DNA from: Myxococcota bacterium
GTDB lineage: Bacteria > Myxococcota_A > UBA9160 > UBA4427
Direction: 5' to 3'
Length of the DNA: 53,122 nucleotides
Assembly: GCA_028823175.1 (NCBI GenBank)
Contig: JAPKBZ010000025.1
Coordinates: 1-53,122 of the forward strand
A model generated the notes under the pieces. The model was not told the DNA's origin, did not search any database, and saw nothing but the letters and a program-made list of their open reading frames with translations. Below are positions 8,291-16,964 of the stretch, in pieces. Position 1 is the stretch's first letter. Each line of letters starts with the position of its first letter. The translations under genes were made by a program, and so were the position numbers.

Positions 8291-9493
8291 ATGACCGGGG
8301 CCGCTCTCGTCAATGGTCGTGCGGGCCTCTGGGCAAGCTTCCGGGGGGCGGTCTTTGGTTTGGCCCTGGCTCTGTTTGGCGTGTGGGTCCCTCTCTCAGC
8401 CGCGTGGGGAAGCGGGCCGGCTCGGGTCTTGATGCCCGACCGAAGCTATGACGTTATCCCTCCGCCGCCCTGGTCCGGGGGCCCGGCCGAAGCTTTGCAA
8501 ATGGCGGGTCAGATCCTGGGAACCTGGAGGATCGAGCTGGCCGGGGTCGGGGTGGATGGTCCCCGGCTGGTTCGCCTGGCATCGGCGGCCAACACGGCTT
8601 CCCTCGAGGCCGCTCTCCGCGAAGATTTCGGCCGGCCGGTCGACCTGGAGGATTTCCTCTTCTTTCTCGACGACCTTCTCCGGGACGGCGGCGAGGGTTT
8701 GCGGGGGGAAATTGTGTGGATCACGTCGTCTCGGGCCCGGAGTGCGGGAATTTTTCTTCACCCGGACGATATCTTTGAGGACAAGCCTCGGCTTTATGGA
8801 GCCCACGGGCCCATCGTCATTGACCCTCCGCGCCCCCAGCGGAACCTGGCTCCGGCTCGGGATGGTGACTCGCTTGGTTCGGCCTGGGCGATGCGTTATC
8901 CGAACCCGGTGAAGGAACCCGAGGCGCTCAGCGCTCTGGCCCGGACCCGGGACGAGAGCGCTTTGGCCCAGCGCATTCGGTCCCTGATCGGACAATTGCG
9001 TGAGCAGGGTGCCGAGGTCTACCTGAATTCTACGGTGCGTAGCCCCGAGCGCGGTTACCTCATGTGGGGCGCCTTTCTCCTGAGCCGGGCCGCCAATGAA
9101 GAGGAACTCCTGGCCGGGGTGACGCGCCTGGAGCGCGCGCGTGAGGAGTGGGGGCTCGACGTTCAGATTCGCTGGCTGCACCCCGAGGGCTGGCAGGCGA
9201 CACGCGACGGGGCCCTGGCCATGGCGGAGACCTACGAGGTCGTCTTCGCCACCGAGAAAGGCGCTCGGGCTTCGGATCACTATACGGGGAAAGCGGTCGA
9301 TCTCGTCGCCCTTGCTCTGCCAACCCGGTTGGAGCTACGCGCGCCCGAGGGAGAAATTCGAATTTTCGACCTCTCTGATCCAGCCGAGGCTCGTGATCTG
9401 AGTTTGAGTCCGCAAATTATCGAATGGCTGGAAGCGAATTTTGGGTTGCAGAAAATGCGGTCGGATTATCCCCATTGGAGCGATGCGCGCTGA
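8291..9493 (+). CDS. Secreted M15/LAS-like metallopeptidase, probable murein endopeptidase
   Basis: About 400 residues with a cleaved N-terminal signal (hydrophobic 'AVFGLALALFGVWVPLSAAWG'). The C-terminal domain has the zinc pattern of LAS peptidases: 'YLNSTVRSPERGYLMWG' then 'ASDHYTGKAVDL' (H330 and D337) and a final 'SDYPHWSD' (H395). These match the family's SxHxxGxAxD and distal His. The middle has no recognised domain. Members of this fold cut peptidoglycan crosslinks in the periplasm. I chose ATG 8291 because it places the signal peptide near the N-terminus; an ATG 18 codons upstream is possible. The general family assignment is by motif only. Confidence 0.55.
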   Translation: MTGAALVNGRAGLWASFRGAVFGLALALFGVWVPLSAAWGSGPARVLMPDRSYDVIPPPPWSGGPAEALQMAGQILGTWRIELAGVGVDGPRLVRLASAANTASLEAALREDFGRPVDLEDFLFFLDDLLRDGGEGLRGEIVWITSSRARSAGIFLHPDDIFEDKPRLYGAHGPIVIDPPRPQRNLAPARDGDSLGSAWAMRYPNPVKEPEALSALARTRDESALAQRIRSLIGQLREQGAEVYLNSTVRSPERGYLMWGAFLLSRAANEEELLAGVTRLERAREEWGLDVQIRWLHPEGWQATRDGALAMAETYEVVFATEKGARASDHYTGKAVDLVALALPTRLELRAPEGEIRIFDLSDPAEARDLSLSPQIIEWLEANFGLQKMRSDYPHWSDAR

Positions 9494-9616
9494 GGTGACG
9501 TTATTAGAACCCTGGCTTGGGAGCCCTGACTTGCTCTGACCTTGGCTATCCGAGACACTCCGGCGTCGAGGGGGCGGGTGCGTACAAACCTGGACTCGAA
9601 TTTCCTGAAGGGCCAA

Positions 9617-10999
9617 ATGAGCACACCCGAGCAAAGAGCGGACAAGGACGACTGGCAGCGCTCCGAGCAAGCCCGGAACACGTCCTTTATGACCATTTTC
9701 GACTACAACCTTCCCATGGTTTCGGTGGGGTTCATGTTCCTTCTTGTGAACATGTACTTGATGAAATTTGCCACCGATACACTTCATATGGCCCCTGCTG
9801 TGATCGGCATGATCTTTGGATTCTCACGAATCTGGGATGCGATCACGGACCCCGTCGCGGGCTATTGGAGCGATCGAACCCAGACTCGAATGGGCCGCCG
9901 TCGCCCGTGGCTCTTAGGCTCGATTCTTCCCCTTGCGGTGGCTTTCTACATGCTCTGGAACCCGGCCCCTGACCTGTCGGGGACGAGCCTGACCTTGTGG
10001 ATGACGGCGGCGGTTTTTCTCTTCTACACATCAATGACCATCGTCGTTGTCCCCCATCAATCCCTCGGCGCCGAAATTAGTGATGATCCCCACGACCGCA
10101 CTCGGATTTTTGGCGGGCGACATGTCGCCTGGATCCTCGGCTCCTTCGGAGCTCTGGCCGGCATGTCTCTGATTATCGAGTCCGATGAAACAAGACTCAT
10201 GGCCTCTCGGGTCTCGATTTTTATCATTCTGGTGAGCACGTTATTTACGGGTTGGATGGTCGCGAGAGTGAAAGAAAGGTCCGAGTACCAGGGACGTGGC
10301 TCTTCGAATCCCTTCCGGGCCTATCAAGATGTTTTTCAGAATCGCCACGCGCGGATCCTGCTCGCGGTTTTTCTGGCGGAGAGTCTCGGAGTCGCAACGA
10401 TCAACGCCCTGACGGTCTACATCGCTGAATATGTTGTGGGGACTCCTCGGCTGGCTCCCCTCTATATCCTTCTCTACATGATCCCGTCGGCGGCGTCCGT
10501 TCCCTTTTGGGTTTGGATTTCAGGGCGTCTAGGCAAAAAGTATATCTGGACCACGTCGTTATTTTTTTCCGCCCTCGGCTTCGGGGGGATGTTTCTTCTG
10601 CAAGAAGGCGATGTCATCATGATTAGCGTTCTGGCGGTCGTGCTCGGATTCTTTGGCAGCGCCGGTGCCGTGGTGGCCCCCTCGATCCAAGCCGACGTGA
10701 TCGATTTTGACGAATTGGAGACGGGTGACCGCAAGGAAGGCGCCTACTTCGCCGCCTGGAATTTCGTCTACAAATTCGGTGTCGGTCTGACCTTGATGCT
10801 GACGGGCTTCATTCTTGAAGCTTCGGGCTTCGTCCCGAATATGGCCCAGGGCGAGGAGGCGCTATTCGCGTTGAAGGCCCTCTACGCTCTCTTCCCCCTG
10901 TGTTGCTACCTGACGGCGGCTTTTCTTCTCGCCCGCTTCAGCCTCGACGAGGCTGAGCACGCGAGGATTCGCCGAGAATTGGACGCGCGCCGGGGCTGA
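9617..10999 (+). CDS. MelB-like MFS transporter (GPH family)
   Basis: A 460-residue, 12-helix transporter. The signature 'SRIWDAITDPVAGYWSDRTQTRMGRRRPWLL' at about residues 69-99 is the MelB-type helix-2/loop motif with its two acidic positions. 'YQGRGSSNPFRAYQDVFQNRHAR' marks the central loop and 'DVIDFDELETGDRKEGAYFAAWNFVYKFG' the conserved loop between helices 10 and 11. Family members symport glycosides with cations, but many bacterial paralogues act on unknown organic acids. ATG 9617 follows GAAGGG; upstream in-frame codons give an atypical tail. A close paralogue lies at 44850-46250. The crotonase and CoA-transferase genes follow on the same strand. Confidence 0.85.
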   Translation: MSTPEQRADKDDWQRSEQARNTSFMTIFDYNLPMVSVGFMFLLVNMYLMKFATDTLHMAPAVIGMIFGFSRIWDAITDPVAGYWSDRTQTRMGRRRPWLLGSILPLAVAFYMLWNPAPDLSGTSLTLWMTAAVFLFYTSMTIVVVPHQSLGAEISDDPHDRTRIFGGRHVAWILGSFGALAGMSLIIESDETRLMASRVSIFIILVSTLFTGWMVARVKERSEYQGRGSSNPFRAYQDVFQNRHARILLAVFLAESLGVATINALTVYIAEYVVGTPRLAPLYILLYMIPSAASVPFWVWISGRLGKKYIWTTSLFFSALGFGGMFLLQEGDVIMISVLAVVLGFFGSAGAVVAPSIQADVIDFDELETGDRKEGAYFAAWNFVYKFGVGLTLMLTGFILEASGFVPNMAQGEEALFALKALYALFPLCCYLTAAFLLARFSLDEAEHARIRRELDARRG

Positions 11000-11041
11000 T
11001 GGCCTGTCCATTTCATCAAGACTCTGGGGTAGACTCGCGCG

Positions 11042-11824
11042 ATGCCCGGACGCGTTCATAGTCATATCGAGGGAGCCGTCGGGTGGATCGTTTTCGATCA
11101 CCCGGAGCGCCGAAATGCCATCTCGGCCAGCATGTGGGTCGAGCTCGCCGAAGCAGTTGGGCGCCTGGGTGCCGATGAGTCGGTTCGTGTCGTCGTGATG
11201 CGGGGAGAGGGCGATGAGGCCTTCGTTTCCGGCGCCGATATTTCCCAGTTCGCAGGTGTCGATGGTGCGCAGACCTCCGAGCGCCTCGACGCCGGCGGTG
11301 GCAATGCCTTCGACCGGCTGAGCCGCTTGGATAAACCCCTGATCGCCATGATCGACGGCTTCTGTATCGGAGGCGGCCTCGCGGTGGCTCTTTGCGCGGA
11401 TCTCAGGTACGCGGCTACGAATTCGAGCTTTGGGATTCCCGCAGCCAAGCTCGGGGTGGGTTATGGCTTGGAAGGCATCGAGAAGTTGGCCGCCGTTGTA
11501 GGCCCTTCCCACGCACGAGAGATCCTCTATACCGCCCGGCGCTATTCGGCGGCCGAGGCCCTCTCCATGGGGCTCGTGAACCGGATCGTGGCGCGCGAAG
11601 ATCTGCGCGCCCTGGTCGAGGAAATTACGGGTGAAATTGCCGCGAATGCCCCGCTGACCGTTCGCAGCGTGAAAGTTCTAGCGAGGGAGTTGCAGCGGGA
11701 GCCGGCTCGCCGGGATTCCGAGCGCATCGCCGAGGTGCTGCAGGCGTGTTTCGCGAGCGAAGATTTTTCGGAAGGGGTGAAGGCCTTCATGGAGAAGCGC
11801 CCCCCAGTCTTCAAGGGCCGCTAG
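11042..11824 (+). CDS. Enoyl-CoA hydratase/isomerase family protein
   Basis: A 260-residue crotonase-fold protein. The oxyanion-hole elements are present: 'AFVSGADISQF' (60-70) and 'IDGFCIGGGLAVALCADLRYA' (104-124). At the place where true hydratases have the first catalytic Glu (F-G-x-P-E), this protein has 'FGIPAAKLGVGYGLEGIEKLA' (130-150), with Ala for Glu. Loss of that Glu is common among isomerases, hydrolases and decarboxylases of the family, so hydration is not assured. The product acts on a CoA thioester, fitting the CoA-transferase gene 17 bp downstream on the same strand. The start ATG at 11042 follows closely on the transporter gene. Confidence 0.85.
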   Translation: MPGRVHSHIEGAVGWIVFDHPERRNAISASMWVELAEAVGRLGADESVRVVVMRGEGDEAFVSGADISQFAGVDGAQTSERLDAGGGNAFDRLSRLDKPLIAMIDGFCIGGGLAVALCADLRYAATNSSFGIPAAKLGVGYGLEGIEKLAAVVGPSHAREILYTARRYSAAEALSMGLVNRIVAREDLRALVEEITGEIAANAPLTVRSVKVLARELQREPARRDSERIAEVLQACFASEDFSEGVKAFMEKRPPVFKGR

Positions 11825-11841
11825 GCCGGGGGTCCTTTTCG

Positions 11842-13035
11842 ATGACCGAAGATATCTATCGCCCCAGAGACGATGAGCCCGGCGCTCTCGACGGGATTCG
11901 AGTCGTGGATCTTACGATTGCCCGGGCCGGCCCCACCTGTGTTCGACAACTGGCCGACCTCGGCGCCGAGGTCATCCGTGTCTCCGCCCCGGGCCGCGAG
12001 GATCTGAGCGGCTCCGATTCCCAGAACCTTCACCGTAACAAGCGTGCCCTGGTCGTCGATCTCAAGCAGGAGCCAGGTCGAATGATTCTCGAGCGCCTGG
12101 TTGAGCGAGCCGATGTCTTCGTGGAAAATTTTCGCTCGGATGTAAAGACTCGGCTGGGAATCGACTACCCCGTCCTCGCGGCGCTGAACCCGCGACTCAT
12201 CTACGCGAGCCTCTCGGGCTTTGGGCAGACCGGACCCTACGCTCGCCGGCCTGCCGTCGACCAGATCGTCCAGGGCATGAGCGGGTTGATGAGCGTGACC
12301 GGGCCGCCGGGTACAGGCCCCTGGCGAGCAGGGATCGCGATCTCGGATACCGCCGCCGGAACCTTTCTTGCCCAGGGAGTCTTGGCTGCGCTCTATGCCC
12401 GGGAGCGAACGGGCCGGGGTCAATGGGTCCATACCTCGCTCTTCGAGGCCCTGGTGAATTTTATGGATTTCCAGGCCGCGCGCTGGCTGGTTGATGGAGA
12501 AAATCCTCCCCAGGCAGGTAACGATCATCCCACGATCTTTCCCATGGGTCTTTTCGAAACCCGAGATGGAGCGATCAATATCGCCGTCCTAGGCGGCTGG
12601 GATCGATTCGCCGCGGTGGTTGGTGACGAGCAACTCGCGGGCGATCCACGCTTTTCTACGATCCAGGGGCGGGCCCGGCACAAGGAGGCGCTGCGCGCCA
12701 TGGTCGAGCCCAAATTGAGGGAGCGGACGAGCGCCGAGTGGTTGGAGGCGTTGAGCGCGGCGGACATCGCCTGCGGGCCGGTCCTTTCGGTCGAGGAGAC
12801 CTTCGCCGACCCCCAAGCGGATCATCTTCGATTGACGCGGACGGTCCGGCATGACGAAGCCGGCGACCTTGAGTTGTTGCGCCATCCCGTGACGCTTTCC
12901 GAGACGCCCACGAGCCTGCGGACGCCTCCGCCGACCCCGGGATCCGGCACTCGGGCAATTCTCAGCGAGCATGGTTATAGCGACGACGAAATCGCCGAGT
13001 TCGTCGCCCAGGGAGTGGTCGATCGCGAGGAGTAG
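11842..13035 (+). CDS. Family III CoA-transferase (CaiB/BaiF)
   Basis: A 397-residue formyl-CoA-transferase-type enzyme that moves CoA between carboxylic acids. The start region 'LDGIRVVDLTIARAGPTCVRQLADLGAEVIRVSAPG' is diagnostic, and the catalytic aspartate is D140 in 'RRPAVDQIVQGMSGLM'. 'HRNKRALVVDLKQEPGR' and 'VENFRSDVKTRLGIDY' are also conserved. ATG 11842 is 17 bases after the crotonase stop and aligns with the family start. Paired with the crotonase gene, it suggests activation of an organic acid followed by a CoA-thioester step; the substrate is unknown. Confidence 0.88.
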   Translation: MTEDIYRPRDDEPGALDGIRVVDLTIARAGPTCVRQLADLGAEVIRVSAPGREDLSGSDSQNLHRNKRALVVDLKQEPGRMILERLVERADVFVENFRSDVKTRLGIDYPVLAALNPRLIYASLSGFGQTGPYARRPAVDQIVQGMSGLMSVTGPPGTGPWRAGIAISDTAAGTFLAQGVLAALYARERTGRGQWVHTSLFEALVNFMDFQAARWLVDGENPPQAGNDHPTIFPMGLFETRDGAINIAVLGGWDRFAAVVGDEQLAGDPRFSTIQGRARHKEALRAMVEPKLRERTSAEWLEALSAADIACGPVLSVEETFADPQADHLRLTRTVRHDEAGDLELLRHPVTLSETPTSLRTPPPTPGSGTRAILSEHGYSDDEIAEFVAQGVVDREE

Positions 13036-13046
13036 AGCCCGCGGTT

Positions 13047-14294
13047 TTACTCGAAACGGTTCAGACCCCAATAGGCCCGGGTGAGTTCGAGTTCTTGCTC
13101 ACTGCAGTCCGCTTCACGGGGCAGTTCGACCTGAACCGACGCCTCTCCAAGCGGGGGAATCGCGTCGAGCTGGATAGCGAAACTCTGCCCCGAGCATTCC
13201 AAGCGGATCACTGCGCTACGAATTTCCTGCCGCGCGTTATTGAAGCCCTTGAGATCGACTTCGATACGTCCATCCCGATGTTCGGTGACCTGGGAACGAA
13301 TTCTGAGCCAATTTCGGATGTCGAGGGAGCGGTCATCACCGCTTCCCCGGCGCTCGACGGAGATCTCGCGTCGGTTGTGATCCAGGGCAACCTGGAAGCG
13401 TTGAGACACGTTGAGACCGAGCAGGCCAACCGAGGGCGGGTTCGCACAGCTATCACAGACCGCAACGGTGACCCACTCGACGGGAGAATCACCGAGCCAG
13501 ATCGCATCGACGAGAACCAGATCGGCTTCGAGCTTGCCATTCGCGGTCTGCAGGGTGACCCGGGGTGCATCCGGGGGGACGGGAAGGCCGATGGCATCGA
13601 GGCTTTCGCTGTTGAGGGTTGTGAGGGTTGCCCCGGTATCGAAGAGAAGAGTGAAGCGTTCGCCGCTCTCGGGCCCATCGACATGGGCCTTGATGCGCAG
13701 CGAATTCGCATCGCCGAGGTAGGGGATGCGGACCGGCTCCGGAGCGGTGGCCTCTCGGTTGGCGACTGGGGGCACTCGGTTCGGCCCGGGGGAGGGCGGC
13801 GTGCTTCGGTTGCGCTCGTCGAGTGCTGGGTCGACCGAGGGAGCCAGGGGGCGGGAATCCGAGCCGAGGAGTCCGACGATTGCGCTCGTTCCCCGGCCAA
13901 AGCTCTCGGCGTTGGCAGCGCCCAGCCAGCCGACGAGGCGTTGAGTCCCTTCCCGGGTGGCCGGCCCTCGGTCCCCCGGAAAATAGAGGGGGAGAGCGAG
14001 GAGCACGACTCCGCACCAGACCCAGGCGCTCCACGCGCGTATTTTTACTCCGGATCGTGAGAGGAGCGCGCCGAGTCCGATGGCGGGCAAGAAGGTTAAT
14101 CCGGCACCCGCCGCTAGGGCGAGGCCCGTGGGGAGTTCGTGAACGAGGCCCAAGCCGGTCAGAGCGGCCGTCGCCAGGGCCAGGGGTGGAGCGGCGAGAA
14201 GGAGTCGGCCGCCCCCATGTGCCCTTTTCACCGAAAAGTTGGGGGGCCTTGGATCGGCTACGGGCTCTGGGATTTTCGTCGGCTTTTCATGCAT
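13047..14294 (-). CDS. Membrane-anchored retropepsin-like aspartyl protease
   Basis: About 415 residues. Three hydrophobic segments occupy the first about 110 residues, then a proline/serine-rich linker, then a single retropepsin-like domain with the active-site 'FTLLFDTGATLTTLNSESLDAIGL' (D-T-G at about 219-221) and the later hydrophobic 'SVGLLGLNVSQRFQVALD' that normally forms the second wing. One D-T-G motif means the enzyme would act as a homodimer. A C-terminal beta-rich segment of about 90 residues has no recognised family. ATG 14294 is chosen over a TTG 15 codons upstream, without strong ribosome-site support for either. It overlaps no gene and faces the CoA-transferase gene. Confidence 0.65.
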   Translation of the reverse strand: MHEKPTKIPEPVADPRPPNFSVKRAHGGGRLLLAAPPLALATAALTGLGLVHELPTGLALAAGAGLTFLPAIGLGALLSRSGVKIRAWSAWVWCGVVLLALPLYFPGDRGPATREGTQRLVGWLGAANAESFGRGTSAIVGLLGSDSRPLAPSVDPALDERNRSTPPSPGPNRVPPVANREATAPEPVRIPYLGDANSLRIKAHVDGPESGERFTLLFDTGATLTTLNSESLDAIGLPVPPDAPRVTLQTANGKLEADLVLVDAIWLGDSPVEWVTVAVCDSCANPPSVGLLGLNVSQRFQVALDHNRREISVERRGSGDDRSLDIRNWLRIRSQVTEHRDGRIEVDLKGFNNARQEIRSAVIRLECSGQSFAIQLDAIPPLGEASVQVELPREADCSEQELELTRAYWGLNRFE

Positions 14295-14425
14295 GGCTAC
14301 GGGTATTTTTCCTGTCGCCCCTGACTGACGGTCCTGCAAGCTTTTGCCAGATACGAGAGTAGCGAGCTTTGCCGAGGCCCGAAGACGCTCCGACGCCCCC
14401 CCAAGTCCTGCTACAATTCGTGATC

Positions 14426-15286
14426 ATGAGATCAGAGATCGCAAGCCTCCTGTGCATGGTTGCTCTCTGCATGCCCAACTTCGGCTGTACGGTGCTCGTC
14501 ACCAACGCAACGAGTGGGCTGGCAGAGGACGTCTCGGCCGCTCTGGTGAATCAATCCGATCCGCTCTTGGTTCGGGATGGGGCGCCTGCCTATCTGATAC
14601 TCATCGACGGTTTGATCGCCGGAAACCCCAATAATCAACAACTTCTACTGGCGGGAGCCCAGCTCTATTCGGCCTACGCTTCGGCTTTTGTGGAGACACC
14701 CCTCCGCAGTTCCGAACTCAATGCCAAGGCTCGGGATTACGGGCGCCGGGCCCTGTGCCTGGAGGACGAAGAACTTTGCGAGGCCATCGTCGGCCCCTTC
14801 CAAGCTTTCGAAGCTCAGCTCGCAAAAACAGATAAATCGGATCTCCCCGCCCTCTATGGGTTCGCGAGCGCTTGGGCGGGTTGGATTCAGTCCAACTCCT
14901 CGGATTGGGTCGCAGTCGCGGAACTTCCGAAGGTGCAGGCGATGATCGAGCGGATCATCGAACTCGACGAAGCCTACGACAAGGGCGGCGCTCACCTCTA
15001 CCTCGGGGTTCTTTATACTCTACGACCGGCGCAAATGGGAGGTCTCCCCGAGATCGGCCGAGACCATTTTGAGCGAGCCATCGAGCTCTCGAACGGACAA
15101 AACCTGATGGCCAAGGTCTTTTTCGCCGAAAGCTATGGAAAGCTCGTTTTCGACCGGAACCTTCACGATGAACTCCTCGTCGAAGTTGTGGAGGCTGATC
15201 CTGTGGCTCCCGGCTACACGCTCAGCAATATCCTGGCCCAGGAAAGAGCTGCGGCCCTTCTGCTGGAAGCGGAAGATTATTTCTAG
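14426..15286 (+). CDS. TRAP transporter T-component lipoprotein (TatT-like)
   Basis: A 286-residue protein matching the TRAP-associated TPR family TatT (PF16811). It has a lipoprotein signal ending 'CMPNFGC', then 'DAPAYLILIDGLIAGNPNNQQLLLAGAQLYSAYASAF' and 'GGAHLYLGVLYTLRPAQMGGLPEIGRDHFERAIELSNGQNLMAKVFFAESYGKLVFDR', the characteristic C-terminal helical block. In TPAT systems this periplasmic trimer binds the P subunit and may receive a hydrophobic ligand. The gene directly precedes dctP, dctQ and dctM-like genes, which confirms the role. ATG 14426 is chosen because the signal peptide starts there. Confidence 0.88.
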   Translation: MRSEIASLLCMVALCMPNFGCTVLVTNATSGLAEDVSAALVNQSDPLLVRDGAPAYLILIDGLIAGNPNNQQLLLAGAQLYSAYASAFVETPLRSSELNAKARDYGRRALCLEDEELCEAIVGPFQAFEAQLAKTDKSDLPALYGFASAWAGWIQSNSSDWVAVAELPKVQAMIERIIELDEAYDKGGAHLYLGVLYTLRPAQMGGLPEIGRDHFERAIELSNGQNLMAKVFFAESYGKLVFDRNLHDELLVEVVEADPVAPGYTLSNILAQERAAALLLEAEDYF

Positions 15287-15357
15287 ATGAACTCCTTGGA
15301 ACCGGGCGGGGTCGCGCCGCCCGGGCGCACGGGTCGGGGATGAAGAGAGGAAAGAGC

Positions 15358-16389
15358 ATGCGTCGCAAATCGCTTTCGCTTCGGGCGGCCATCGCGCTCG
15401 TCGGCCTGTTTTTGGGGATGACTGGAGTCGAAGCTTCCGCGCGAACTCTGAAGATCGCCACGATTCTTCCCGACGGAAGTAGCTGGTTGGCGGAAATGCG
15501 AAAAGCCGGTGACGAGATCAAGGAGAAGACCCAGGGGCGAGTCAAGCTCAAGTTCTACCCCGGCGGCGTGATGGGCGGTGATAAGACCGTCATGCGCAAG
15601 GTTCGAGCTGGACAGTTGCAGGGGGGGGCATTCACGAGCGGTGCCCTGGCGGCGGTGTACCCCGACGCCGAACTCTACAGCCTTCCTCTCCTGTTCAGGG
15701 ATTATGAAGAAGTCGATTTCGTACGGAGTCATCTCGATCAGAAGATCATGAACGGCCTGGCTCAGAATGGTTTCGAGGCTCTCGCAATAACCGATGGAGG
15801 CTTCGCCTATGTGCTTTCTCAGAAGCCCATACGCAAAGTTGAGGATATGGAGGGGACGCGGGTCTGGTTGGTCGAAGATGACAAGATGACCGATGTGGCT
15901 CTTCGAATTGCTGGGGTTTCGCCGGTTCCGTTGCCAATTGCGGACGTTTATACCGCGCTCCAGACCGGGCTGGTGGACACGGTGGCGGCTCCGCCGATCG
16001 GGGCCATCGCCTTCCAATGGCATACGCGCGTCAAGTATCTCACCGAGGTTCCCATCATGTACCTGGTTGGAATTTTTGCCGTCGACCAGAGGGCTTTCTC
16101 GAAAATCTCCGCGAAGGATCAAAAAGTTGTGAGAGAGGTGGTGTCGGCGGCAGCTGGCAGGCTTGACGAGGTGAACCGCGCGGACGAAAGCAACGCCCGG
16201 GAAGCCCTGAAGAGCCAAGGAATCGAGTTTGTTTCGGCCTCTTCCCGAGAGGAGGTGCAGCGCTGGCGAAGCATCAGCGCCCAGGCCATCGCCCAGTTGC
16301 GAGGAACGGGGCGCTACTCCGAAGAGACCATTAACGAAATTCTCACGCTCCTCCAGGAGTACCGCAGCGGGGCGGCTGTCCCGGAATGA
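15358..16389 (+). CDS. TRAP transporter substrate-binding protein (DctP family, TPAT type)
   Basis: A 343-residue periplasmic solute-binding protein with a signal peptide ending near 'GVEASA'. DctP features include 'TLKIATILPDGSSWLAEMRKAGDEIKEKTQGRVKLKFYPGGVMGGDKTVMRKVRAGQLQGG' at the start of the mature protein and 'PLPIADVYTALQTGLVDTVAAPPIGA' in the hinge region. In TPAT transporters the P subunit hands its cargo to the QM permease with help from the T component. ATG 15358 is preferred: GAGAGGAAAGAGC stands just before it, whereas the ATG at 15340 has only a weak site. The stop overlaps the dctQ-like start by four bases. Confidence 0.88.
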   Translation: MRRKSLSLRAAIALVGLFLGMTGVEASARTLKIATILPDGSSWLAEMRKAGDEIKEKTQGRVKLKFYPGGVMGGDKTVMRKVRAGQLQGGAFTSGALAAVYPDAELYSLPLLFRDYEEVDFVRSHLDQKIMNGLAQNGFEALAITDGGFAYVLSQKPIRKVEDMEGTRVWLVEDDKMTDVALRIAGVSPVPLPIADVYTALQTGLVDTVAAPPIGAIAFQWHTRVKYLTEVPIMYLVGIFAVDQRAFSKISAKDQKVVREVVSAAAGRLDEVNRADESNAREALKSQGIEFVSASSREEVQRWRSISAQAIAQLRGTGRYSEETINEILTLLQEYRSGAAVPE

Positions 16390-16964
16390 TTGCCAGCTCG
16401 GGGAAGGAGCAAGCTGGAGGTATGCTTCGAGCCTTACACAGGCTGGAGGATATTTTTTTAGCGCTGCTTCTGGGAGCGATGGTGGTCCTTGCCCCCCTGC
16501 AGATTTTCTTGCGAAATTTCTTCGATGCCGGAATTGGGTGGATCGATCCCCTGCTCAGGGTGCTGGTCCTCTGGGTAGGCCTGATGGGTGCGGTGGCCGC
16601 CAGCCGATCGGATCGGCATATACGCATTGACGCTGCCTCGAAATTGCTTTCACCCCGAGCGGCGGCGATCCTCGGAATTCTGACGGGCTTGTTTACGGCG
16701 GCCGTTTCCGGGATCGTTTCCTGGAATTCGGGACGCTTCGTAGTGGATGAGTGGGAGTTCGGGAGCACCGCTTTTTCAGGTATTCCCGCCTGGATGTTCG
16801 AGATCGTGATTCCCGTGGCCTTCGGATTGATCGCCCTTCGTTATGGCCTCCGCGCCCTTGGCCAACTGAAGTCGTTGCTGACCAGTGATCCCAGTGCGGA
16901 TCCCAGTGCGGATCCCGGTGCGGATCCCGAGGGAAGTGGCGTCGCTCCGGGGAGTGCGTCGTGA
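16386..16964 (+). CDS. TRAP transporter small permease (DctQ family)
   Basis: A 192-residue membrane protein with four hydrophobic helices: 'DIFLALLLGAMVVLAPLQIFLRNFF', 'PLLRVLVLWVGLMGAVAAS', 'AAAILGILTGLFTAAVSGIVSW' and 'WMFEIVIPVAFGLIALRYGLRAL'. The 'SRSDRHIRIDAASKLLSP' between helices 2 and 3 is typical of DctQ. The C-terminal tail holds an in-frame 12-bp repeat encoding (D-P-S/G-A) three times plus a partial copy. Its start overlaps the substrate-binding gene and its stop overlaps the dctM-like start, so translation is probably coupled. Confidence 0.87.
   Translation: MIASSGKEQAGGMLRALHRLEDIFLALLLGAMVVLAPLQIFLRNFFDAGIGWIDPLLRVLVLWVGLMGAVAASRSDRHIRIDAASKLLSPRAAAILGILTGLFTAAVSGIVSWNSGRFVVDEWEFGSTAFSGIPAWMFEIVIPVAFGLIALRYGLRALGQLKSLLTSDPSADPSADPGADPEGSGVAPGSAS
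16887..16929 (+). repeat. 12-bp in-frame tandem repeat in the dctQ-like gene
   Basis: GATCCCAGTGCG occurs twice, then GATCCCGGTGCG, then a partial copy. Each unit encodes D-P-S/G-A. It lies in the cytoplasmic tail after the last helix, where length changes would be tolerated. Confidence 0.9.

Noticed and set aside
8396..9280. Long minus-strand open frame opposite the M15-like gene
   Set aside because: No domain or ribosome site; a product of GC-rich coding on the other strand.
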